Part shown: in pieces, positions 1-5,914 of the stretch
Numbering within the stretch: the stretch's first letter is position 1
Layout of the letters: each line of letters opens with the position of its first letter
Origin: Pseudomonadota bacterium
Lineage (GTDB): Bacteria > Pseudomonadota > Gammaproteobacteria > Xanthomonadales > Xanthomonadaceae
NCBI GenBank assembly: GCA_025355485.1
Contig: JANXZP010000088.1
Span: forward strand, 1-8,660
Direction: 5' to 3'
DNA length: 8,660 nucleotides
Program-made: the position numbers and the translations under genes
Notes under the pieces: model-generated
Database searches by the model: none
The model's input: only the letters and a program-made list of their open reading frames with translations
Told to the model about the DNA's origin: nothing

Positions 1-794
1 CGGTTGCGCTCGGCAAGGTATTCGATCTGATCCACCTCAATCCGCTCGGCCCGACCAACGGCAATCCGAACGAGCTTGCGGACAAGAACATCACCACGAT
101 CGCGCTGGAAGTACCAATCGCCTGCGTGGCCACCGGCGGCAACCCGATCATCGGCGCATGGACGACCGCCAGCGTGCTGGCATCGCCGCCTACACCAGCG
201 CCCAGTTACACGCAGGTGTCGCGATTGTCGGCGCCGCTGGTCAATGAGGTGGTGATCGGCCTGCCCGACAAGGACAGGTTCAACAGCTCGCAGCCCAGGA
301 ACGACGCGCAGTTCGCGACTTACGTGACCAACCCGACGATGCCGGTGCTGATCCACGCCTTGTTCCCGAGCGTCGCGGCGCCGACCAAGTTCCCGCGTAC
401 CGATCTGGTGGCGGCATTCCTGACCGGCGTACAGGGTCTGAACCAACCCGCCAACGTCAGGGCTGCGGAGATGATGCGTCTGAACACGAGCATCGCGCCC
501 AAACCGGCGGCCGCGCAGAACACGCTGGCCGTACTTGCGGGCGATACGGCGGGCTTCCCGAACGGCCGTCGTCCGGGCGACGATGTGGTGGACATCGAGC
601 TGCGGGTTCTGATGGGCGCGTTGCTGTCCAGCGCCGACGCTCCGTCCGGGCAGCTTCCTTACACCGATGGCGCGGCGTTGAGCGCGAACGATTTCCTCAG
701 CGTCTTCCCGTACCTGCAAACACCGCTGCCGGGTGCGACCGACAGCGCGGCGGCGGCTGTTCGCGCTGCGGCGATCCGTAAACTGCATCACTGA
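1..794 (+). CDS. DUF4331 family protein, C-terminal part (5' end outside window)
   Basis: The open frame enters at the left edge (first full codon at position 3) and gives about 263 residues before TGA at 792-794. I assign it to DUF4331 (PF14224) from PLVNEVVIGLPDKDRFN (about fragment residues 79-95), the NGRRPGDDVVDIELR block (about 187-201) and the closing DFLSVFPYLQTPLPG segment (about 230-244), all typical of the C-terminal half of that family. The N-terminal part, with any signal peptide, lies outside the window, so localisation is not visible; many family members are predicted to be exported. The biochemical role of DUF4331 is unknown. The gene is closed by a strong terminator at 818-848. 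The TPR and HupE/UreJ genes downstream are on the same strand but are probably a separate transcript. The family call is from memory of its motifs; I see no frameshift or damage. Confidence 0.85.
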   Translation, partial: VALGKVFDLIHLNPLGPTNGNPNELADKNITTIALEVPIACVATGGNPIIGAWTTASVLASPPTPAPSYTQVSRLSAPLVNEVVIGLPDKDRFNSSQPRNDAQFATYVTNPTMPVLIHALFPSVAAPTKFPRTDLVAAFLTGVQGLNQPANVRAAEMMRLNTSIAPKPAAAQNTLAVLAGDTAGFPNGRRPGDDVVDIELRVLMGALLSSADAPSGQLPYTDGAALSANDFLSVFPYLQTPLPGATDSAAAAVRAAAIRKLHH

Positions 795-817
795 CCAACG
801 ACGATGCGATCTGATGC

Positions 818-848
818 AACCGACGGCGCCCTGGCGCCGTCGGTTTTT
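818..848 (+). terminator. Intrinsic terminator of the DUF4331 gene
   Basis: The perfect arms CCGACGGCGCC (820-830) and GGCGCCGTCGG (833-843) are separated by CT; in practice the innermost pair would open to give a CCTG loop. A run of five T follows at 844-848, and AA at 818-819 can pair with its first two bases. It starts 23 bp after the DUF4331 stop codon, the expected place for a Rho-independent terminator. Confidence 0.92.
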
Positions 849-991
849 CGGGCCGCGTCGAAATATCCTGATCGCGCCACCCGCGATTCCATTCCATCCG
901 CCGCCATCATTGCGGGATTCCGATCGACGTGTACACGACCAATGCCAACGACGGATGTGCTGCGGCGCGACGCCCGCGAGCCGCGTTCTGG

Positions 992-2209
992 ATGCGCGCG
1001 ATCGTCGCGTCATTGTTTGCATTCGTCCTGAACGACGCGGTCGCCGCGAATACGGCGCAGCCCTACGTTCCCGCCAGCGACAACGCCATTCTCGAACACT
1101 TGCCATCGACCAGCGACCCGCGCGTGCGTGGCTTCGATGCGCTCAGAAAACAGGTCGAAGCCAACCCGGGCGACATCAAGCTCGCGGTCGCGCTGGCCCG
1201 CGGCTATCTGGATTACGGACGCGATACCGGCGACGCACGCTATCTGGGTCGTGCGCAGGCGGTGATCGCGCCGTGGGCCGCGCGGCACCCCGCGTCCGAC
1301 GACGCCTTGCTGGTAACAGCCACCATCTTGCAAAGCCGTCATCAGTTCGTCGAATCGCGGCGCATCCTTCAAGCAGTGCTACAGCACGACGATGGCAACG
1401 CGCAGGCATGGCTGACGCTCGCCTCGGTCACGCTGGTGCAGGGCGACATGGATGAAGCGCATCGCGATTGCGCGCATCTGCTCGGCAGCGTCGATGGACT
1501 GATCACGGCGGGCTGTATCGGTTCGTGGTCCGCTGTGAACGGCCATGCACAAAGCGCGCTGCAAGTCGTCGAGACGTTGCTGCGGCAGGAGCCGAACGAA
1601 CCGCCCGCGCTGCAATCCTGGGCCCACGGCCTGATGGCGGATGCGGCGAAAACGCTCGGGCAGGCCGCGCGCGCCGACGCCGAGTTCAGGCAGGCATTGC
1701 ACTTCGCGCCCGGCGATAATTTCCTGCTGGCCGATTACGCCGACTTCCTGCTCGATCACGGCCGCGCACGCGAAGCGCTGGAACTCACGCGCGCCTACGA
1801 ACAATCGGACACCTCGTTCCTGCGCAAGGCGCTGGCCGAAGCGGCGCTGCGACTGCCGGCCGCCAGCGCCGACGTCCAGCAGATGGCCGCGCGGTTCCAC
1901 GATCTCGAACAACGCGGCGACAGCCGTTTGTACGGTCGTGAAGAAGCGCGTTTCGCGCTCGAGCTGCAACACGATCCGGAGCGCGCGCTGCGATTGGCGA
2001 AGAACAATTGGACGATCCAGCGCGCACCGGAGGACATCCGCATCTATCTGCAGGCGGCGCTCGCCGCAGGCAAGCCCGAAGCGGCGCAGGTCGTGCTCGA
2101 TTTCCTGCGGCAAACGCAGTTCGAGGATCCGATCGTGCGCGCGCTCGCGGCACAGGCCGCTGCACGGATCGCTGCGACAGCCAAACCTGTCGCCGGAGTC
2201 TCGCGATGA
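992..2209 (+). CDS. Exported TPR-repeat protein, partner of HupE/UreJ
   Basis: A mostly helical protein of 405 residues from ATG 992, or 426 residues from an in-frame GTG at 929. I prefer 992 because it gives a compact signal peptide (MRAIVASLFAFVLNDAVAA, predicted cut before NTAQ). The GTG start would add an arginine-rich 21-residue extension (RRPRAAFW); neither start has a strong ribosome binding site. TPR-like helix pairs are visible at about residues 63-100, 139-164 and 210-270, with signatures such as ARADAEFRQALHFAPGD followed by LADYADFLLDHGRAREALEL. More degenerate helices continue to the end. TPR folds are protein-binding scaffolds, so a periplasmic assembly or partner-binding role is inferred. 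The stop codon overlaps the start of the HupE/UreJ gene (ATGA), showing translational coupling and a probable shared function. There is no catalytic motif, and the exact ligand cannot be read from the sequence. Confidence 0.85.
   Translation: MRAIVASLFAFVLNDAVAANTAQPYVPASDNAILEHLPSTSDPRVRGFDALRKQVEANPGDIKLAVALARGYLDYGRDTGDARYLGRAQAVIAPWAARHPASDDALLVTATILQSRHQFVESRRILQAVLQHDDGNAQAWLTLASVTLVQGDMDEAHRDCAHLLGSVDGLITAGCIGSWSAVNGHAQSALQVVETLLRQEPNEPPALQSWAHGLMADAAKTLGQAARADAEFRQALHFAPGDNFLLADYADFLLDHGRAREALELTRAYEQSDTSFLRKALAEAALRLPAASADVQQMAARFHDLEQRGDSRLYGREEARFALELQHDPERALRLAKNNWTIQRAPEDIRIYLQAALAAGKPEAAQVVLDFLRQTQFEDPIVRALAAQAAARIAATAKPVAGVSR
2195..2198 (+). promoter_or_regulatory. Ribosome binding site fixing the HupE/UreJ start
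   Basis: GGAG lies 7 bases upstream of ATG 2206, inside the end of the TPR gene. It supports this start rather than the longer in-frame opening from 2008, whose first 66 codons lie entirely within the TPR gene and precede the signal peptide. Confidence 0.75.
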
Positions 2210-3420
2210 AGCTTCGCCCGGCTCTGCTCCGGCTGGCCGCGTTGCTCGCGTTGCTGCCGATCACGGCCTTCGCGCACAAGGAGAGCGACGCTTATCTGAC
2301 GCTGCGCACCGATCCGGCCAATCCCAACGTGCTGCGCGGCCAGTTCGACATCGCGCTGAGGGATCTTGCTTTCGTGATCGACATCGACAGCGATCACGAC
2401 AGCGCGATCACCTGGGGTGAAGTGAAAGCGCATCGCGATGCGATAGAGCGTTACGCACTGGGCGGGCTCACGATCAAGGGCGACGGGCTAACCTGCGAAA
2501 CCCATCCGACCGCACAGAAGATCGACGCGCACAACGATGGCGCCTACGACGTGATCGAATTCGACGCGGTCTGTGACAAGGAAATCCCGAACCGGCTGGG
2601 CATCGTTTACCGGTTGTTCGAGGACGTCGACCCCTACCATCGCGGGATCGTGACCATCCGTGCGGGCGATCGCGTCGCCGGCGCCGTGCTCGGCCCGAAC
2701 ACGCCGACCGCGATGCTCGACCTGCGCGCGCCGGACCGCTGGAGCCAGTTCAAGAGTTTCATGGTCGATGGCATCTGGCACATCTGGACCGGCCCCGACC
2801 ACCTGTTGTTCATTCTGTCGTTGCTGCTGCCGGCGGTGTTGTATCGACGCTCACTGCTGTCGTCCCGTCAGATGCCTGCGATCCCCGCCTCATCAAACGA
2901 CACCGGATGGATTCCGGTGCCGAAGCTCTCTCGGGCGATGATCGAATTGATCAAGGTGGTTTCCGGGTTCACGGTGTCGCATTCGGTGACGCTGACTTTG
3001 TCCGTGCTCGGCTACGTGAACCTGCCGAGCCGGCTCGTCGAATCCGGAATCGCACTGTCGATCATCATCGCCGCGCTCAACAACATCTATCCGATCGTGA
3101 CCCGACGCGCGTGGGTCGTCGCATTCGCGTTCGGATTCATCCACGGCCTCGGATTTGCCAGTGCGCTGGCCGGCCTGTCGTTGCCGCCCGCGGCGATGGC
3201 GGCATCGCTCGGCGGTTTCAGCCTCGGCGTTGAGCTCGGCCAGGAAGCGATCGTGCTGCCGTTCCTGCCGCTCGCCTTCCTGTTGCGCAAGACGCGCTTC
3301 TACCAAGTCGGCGTGCTGCGCTGGGGTTCGCTGCTGATCATCGCGATCGCGACGCTCTGGCTGGTGCAGCGCGCGTTCGATGTGGTGATTCCGGGAACTG
3401 CATTCCTTACGCCGTCCTGA
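2206..3420 (+). CDS. HupE/UreJ family membrane protein with EF-hand-like exported domain
   Basis: 404 residues. A signal peptide at 1-23 ends in AFA and is followed by HKESDAYLTL, so the mature protein is predicted to begin with histidine. Residues 24 to about 185 form an exported domain carrying an EF-hand-like loop, DSDHDSAITWGE (61-72), and two cysteines (C97, C123) that could form a disulfide. The C-terminal half is a multi-helix membrane domain of the HupE_UreJ_2 type (PF13795): HIWTGPDH (192-199, an HX5DH motif), SGFTVSHSVTLTLS (253-266), AFGFIHGLGFAS (308-319) and GVELGQE (341-347). HX5DH is the Ni/Co-associated motif of HupE/UreJ permeases, so divalent metal transport across the inner membrane is the likely role. 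The metal is not shown by the sequence, and no hydrogenase or urease genes are present. The gene overlaps the upstream TPR gene by 4 bp. Length and frame look intact. Confidence 0.9.
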   Translation: MKLRPALLRLAALLALLPITAFAHKESDAYLTLRTDPANPNVLRGQFDIALRDLAFVIDIDSDHDSAITWGEVKAHRDAIERYALGGLTIKGDGLTCETHPTAQKIDAHNDGAYDVIEFDAVCDKEIPNRLGIVYRLFEDVDPYHRGIVTIRAGDRVAGAVLGPNTPTAMLDLRAPDRWSQFKSFMVDGIWHIWTGPDHLLFILSLLLPAVLYRRSLLSSRQMPAIPASSNDTGWIPVPKLSRAMIELIKVVSGFTVSHSVTLTLSVLGYVNLPSRLVESGIALSIIIAALNNIYPIVTRRAWVVAFAFGFIHGLGFASALAGLSLPPAAMAASLGGFSLGVELGQEAIVLPFLPLAFLLRKTRFYQVGVLRWGSLLIIAIATLWLVQRAFDVVIPGTAFLTPS

Positions 3421-3428
3421 TTGGTCAA

Positions 3429-3467
3429 ATTCCGTTCGTGGTGAGCTTGTCGAACCATGATCGGAAT
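3429..3467. repeat. Extragenic palindrome (REP-like hairpin)
   Basis: A long imperfect inverted repeat: outer arms ATTCCG (3429-3434) and CGGAAT (3462-3467), a T/T mismatch, inner arms TCGTGGT (3436-3442) and ACCATGA (3454-3460) with one G-U pair, and an 11-base loop GAGCTTGTCGA. It begins 9 bp after the HupE/UreJ stop. From general knowledge, GTGAGCTTGTCGAAC-type palindromes are dispersed in many copies in Xanthomonadales and some other proteobacteria. There is no T-tract, so it is better called an extragenic repeat or RNA 3'-end stabiliser than a terminator. Copy number cannot be seen from one window. Confidence 0.7.
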
Positions 3468-3543
3468 CGACGCGGCGCTGGTTTCAGCGACCGAACCGAC
3501 GCATGCGCTACGCTAGCCGCATTCTTCGCGCGTGGAGTGCGCC

Positions 3544-4026
3544 ATGCCCTCATTCGATGTCGTTTCCGAGGTGAACAAACACGAGTTGACCAACGCGGTC
3601 GACCAGGCCAATCGCGAGCTCAGTACGCGCTTCGATTTCAAGGGCAGCGACGCGCAGTTCGAACTCGCGGATTCCGAAGTGACCCAATCCGCGCCCAGCG
3701 ATTTCCAGCTCAAGCAGATGCTCGACATCCTGCGTGGACGCCTGATCGCGCGCGGCATCGACATCCGCTGCCTCGACATCGGCGAACCGCTGGTCAACCT
3801 CGCAGGCGCGCGCCAGACGATCACCATCCAGCGAGGCATCGAGCAGCCGTTCGCGAAGAAGATCATCGCCGCGATCAAGGCCGCGAAGCTCAGGGTCGAC
3901 ACGTCCATCAACGGCGACAAGCTGCGCGTGAGTGCGAAGAAACGCGACGATCTGCAACAGGCGATTGCGCTGCTGCGCAAGACTGATCTGGAGCTGCCGC
4001 TGCAGTTCGAGAATTTCCGTGATTGA
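3544..4026 (+). CDS. yajQ: YajQ family nucleotide-binding protein
   Basis: 160 residues, the usual YajQ length, starting MPSFDVVSEVNKHELTNAVD as in the family. Start ATG 3544 is chosen over an in-frame GTG at 3532 because TGGAG sits 6 bases upstream and because family members begin MPSFD. Other family marks are STRFDFKGSDA (about 27-37), the LRGRLIARGIDI helix region (about 62-73), QTITIQRGIEQPFAKKI and a C-terminal LELPLQFENFRD. YajQ proteins are small cytoplasmic proteins with two ferredoxin-like folds; the Xanthomonas campestris homologue has been reported to bind cyclic di-GMP and influence transcription and virulence. Whether this protein does the same is inference. The DUF1415 gene overlaps its end by 8 bp, suggesting co-transcription. 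The gene is intact. Confidence 0.95.
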   Translation: MPSFDVVSEVNKHELTNAVDQANRELSTRFDFKGSDAQFELADSEVTQSAPSDFQLKQMLDILRGRLIARGIDIRCLDIGEPLVNLAGARQTITIQRGIEQPFAKKIIAAIKAAKLRVDTSINGDKLRVSAKKRDDLQQAIALLRKTDLELPLQFENFRD

Positions 4027-4564
4027 CGACGACCCGATCGCCCTCACCAAACGCTGGCTCGAACGCGCGGTGATCGGCCTCAACATGTGCCCGTTCGCGA
4101 AGGCCGTCTACGCCAGGCAGCAGGTGCGCTTCGTGCTCAGCGACGCGACCACGCCCGAAGCCCTGCTCGAAACGCTCGCCACCGAACTGGAATTCCTGCG
4201 CGACGCCGATCCGCAAGTGACCGACACCACCCTGCTGATCCATCCGCAGGTGCTGGCCGACTTCCTCGACTACAACGATTTCCTCGAAACCGCGGACGAC
4301 GCCGTCGAAGCGCTAGCCCTCGAAGGCATTATCCAGATAGCGAGCTTCCATCCCTGCTACCAGTTCGCTGGCACCGCGCCCGACGACATCGGCAACTACA
4401 GCAACCGCGCCCCGTTCCCGACGCTGCACCTGTTGCGCGAAGACAGCGTCACCCGCGCCGTTGATGTGTTCCCCGATGCCGATGCGATCATCGACCGCAA
4501 TATCGCGACGCTCAAAGCGCTGGGTCACGATGGATGGGGTCGGTTGATAGGCGATGAGACGTGA
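4019..4564 (+). CDS. DUF1415 family protein
   Basis: 181 residues, starting at GTG 4019 inside the last codons of yajQ (8-bp overlap) with a purine-rich GAGA 6 bases upstream. The only upstream in-frame ATG (3932) lies well inside yajQ. DUF1415 (PF07209) marks are NMCPFA (22-27), SFHPCYQFAG (109-118) and NYSNRAPFPTLHLLRE (126-141). The conserved C24, H111, C113 and Y114 look like an active or metal site, but no function is established for the family to my knowledge. It has no signal peptide and no membrane segment, so it is probably cytosolic. Tight coupling with yajQ implies shared expression; a functional link is only suggested. Several other family members I recall have a similar length, so the gene is probably complete. 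Confidence 0.88.
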   Translation: MIDDDPIALTKRWLERAVIGLNMCPFAKAVYARQQVRFVLSDATTPEALLETLATELEFLRDADPQVTDTTLLIHPQVLADFLDYNDFLETADDAVEALALEGIIQIASFHPCYQFAGTAPDDIGNYSNRAPFPTLHLLREDSVTRAVDVFPDADAIIDRNIATLKALGHDGWGRLIGDET

Positions 4565-4626
4565 AGGCGCACTGACTTCGCAGGTATCCCGTCTTGCGGC
4601 ACGACGACGCATACCGACGACGTCGC

Positions 4627-4637
4627 TTGACATGTCA
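4627..4637 (+). promoter_or_regulatory. TTGACA hexamer overlapping a 10-bp palindrome, upstream of the SET gene
   Basis: TTGACA (4627-4632) matches the sigma70 -35 consensus exactly and overlaps the perfect palindrome TGACATGTCA (4628-4637), which could be an operator half-turn. No good -10 lies 16-18 bp downstream (the best, ACCATT at 4651, is poor). The site is therefore a candidate for a regulated or activator-dependent promoter, or a chance match. Confidence 0.3.
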
Positions 4638-4690
4638 TCCCTCGGACACGACCATTCAGCGCACTTCACCGCCTCTGGAATCCCGAAGAA

Positions 4691-5140
4691 ATGGACAACC
4701 AACCCGACATGCGGATCGTGCCGCCCGCCGTGTACATCAAGGAAACCGGCACGCCGAGGGGCCGGGGCGTTTTCGCCGGACGCGCGTTCACGCAGGACGA
4801 AGTCGTGGAAGTCTGTCCCGTGGTTCCGTATGACCCGCTACCTGACCGACGACTGCCGTTGGAACTCAAACGGATCGTGTTTGGATGGGGCGAAATGCTG
4901 GGTCTGCGCCGCCGCCGGCCGGCCGTCGCACTTGGCTACGGCAGCATGTACAACCACAGCAATCCTGCGAGCTTGCGATGCCAGGCCGACGCCACGACCC
5001 GCGTTCTCCGGCTCATCGCGGTTCGCGATATCGCCGCCGATGAGGAGATGACGCTCAACTACAATTCCCTCGGGAACGGCGTATCGAGCGACAACAGATG
5101 GTTTGAAACAAATGGCGTGGAGCTCATCGCCGATTCGTGA
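4691..5140 (+). CDS. Stand-alone SET-domain protein (putative protein-lysine methyltransferase)
   Basis: 149 residues, essentially one SET domain. Visible SET landmarks in order are GRGVFAGRAF (24-33), the entry strand that contacts S-adenosylmethionine; GYGSMYNHSNPAS (82-94) with the NHS core that binds the cofactor; and AADEEMTLNY (115-124), where the terminal tyrosine corresponds to the catalytic or pseudoknot tyrosine. The expected reaction is transfer of methyl groups from SAM to lysine side chains of proteins; the bacterial substrate is unknown. Start ATG 4691 has only weak purine-rich signals upstream (GGAA at 4677-4680, GAAGAA just before it). There is no signal peptide, so it is cytosolic. 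It sits alone: 126 bp after the DUF1415 gene and convergent with rsuA, 62 bp away. A small SET protein without other domains is common in proteobacteria, so gene transfer is not required to explain it. Confidence 0.85.
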   Translation: MDNQPDMRIVPPAVYIKETGTPRGRGVFAGRAFTQDEVVEVCPVVPYDPLPDRRLPLELKRIVFGWGEMLGLRRRRPAVALGYGSMYNHSNPASLRCQADATTRVLRLIAVRDIAADEEMTLNYNSLGNGVSSDNRWFETNGVELIADS

Positions 5141-5202
5141 CGCAGCGAGCGGGCAGCATCCGGCCCTTGCATCGAGTGAAACCGCTCATGTCGAACATGT
5201 GT

Positions 5203-5904
5203 TCAGCGATCGAACAACCGCGCGATGTCGTCTGCCGTCAGTGCACGCCATTCGCCTGATGCAAGTCCATCCAACGCCAAGCCGCCGATACGGCTGCGAT
5301 GCAACGCCTCGACGCGGTTGCCCACTGCCGCGAACATCCGCCGCACCTGGTGGTAGCGTCCTTCGGTGAGCGCGAGGCGCGCGGCGCGTGGGCCGAGGAC
5401 TTCCATCGCGACCGGCGCGAGCGGCATCTTTTCCGCTTCGAGCATCAATGTGCCGCTCGCGAACAATGAAGATTCGTCGCCGCGCAGGTCTCCCGCGAGC
5501 GTGACGTCGTATACTTTCAGCATGCCTGATTTCGGCGACACGATCCGGTGCAGCAATGCGCCATCGTCGGTCAGCAGCAATAACCCCGAAGTGTCGCGGT
5601 CGAGCCGGCCGACCGGCGAAACGATCGGGTTGCGCAGTCGGAATCGCGGCGGCAGCAGGTCGTACACGACGCGGCCTGGATCGCGCATCGAACAGGTGTA
5701 GCCGACCGGTTTGTGCAGCATCAGCACGATGCTTTGCGCGGGATCGAGCGGTTCGCCGTCGATGCGCACATCGGCATGCACGACAGCATCATCCGCATAC
5801 AGCACATCGCCGCCAGCATCGGTGACGCGACCTTCGCGGAACATCGCGGTCACTTCCTTGCGACTGCCATAGCCGAGGTTCGCGATCAGTTTGAGCAGTT
5901 TCAT
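5203..5904 (-). CDS. rsuA: 16S rRNA pseudouridine(516) synthase RsuA
   Basis: 233 residues, close to the usual length of RsuA. The N-terminal S4-like RNA-binding domain spans about residues 1-60 (MKLLKLIANLGYGSRKEVTA). The catalytic domain has MLHKPVGYTCS (62-72), GRLDRDTSGLLLLT (99-112) with the nucleophilic aspartate at D102, the same position reported for Escherichia coli RsuA, and EGRYHQVRRMFAAVGNRV (181-198). The enzyme isomerises a uridine, U516 in E. coli 16S rRNA, during 30S assembly. Start ATG 5904 has no strong ribosome binding site and lies 10 bp after the methyltransferase stop, so it is probably translated from a shared mRNA. RluB, RluE and RluF are related alternatives, but the short length and absence of a long basic tail favour RsuA. 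Confidence 0.87.
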   Translation of the reverse strand: MKLLKLIANLGYGSRKEVTAMFREGRVTDAGGDVLYADDAVVHADVRIDGEPLDPAQSIVLMLHKPVGYTCSMRDPGRVVYDLLPPRFRLRNPIVSPVGRLDRDTSGLLLLTDDGALLHRIVSPKSGMLKVYDVTLAGDLRGDESSLFASGTLMLEAEKMPLAPVAMEVLGPRAARLALTEGRYHQVRRMFAAVGNRVEALHRSRIGGLALDGLASGEWRALTADDIARLFDR

Positions 5905-5914
5905 GGCACAACCA

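Noticed and set aside
820..928. Promoter for the TPR gene (AT-richer GAAATATCC near 860)
   Set aside because: No -35/-10 pair with acceptable spacing could be found.
733..1455. 240-codon plus-strand frame across the terminator and TPR start
   Set aside because: It spans a strong terminator, overlaps two supported genes and has an Arg/Pro-rich composition without any recognisable domain.
1379..2113. 244-codon minus-strand frame opposite the TPR gene
   Set aside because: It is an antisense shadow of a well-supported TPR protein; there is no ribosome binding site or domain.
3438..3986. Plus-strand open frame starting MVSLSNHDRNRRG
   Set aside because: It begins inside the extragenic palindrome and runs out of frame through yajQ; its arginine-rich translation is typical of a shadow frame in high-GC DNA.
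5187..5199. CATGT-CGA-ACATG inverted repeat between the SET gene and rsuA as a terminator
   Set aside because: A 5-bp stem with a 3-base loop and no real T-run on either strand is too weak to call; the convergent genes may share a different or Rho-dependent end.
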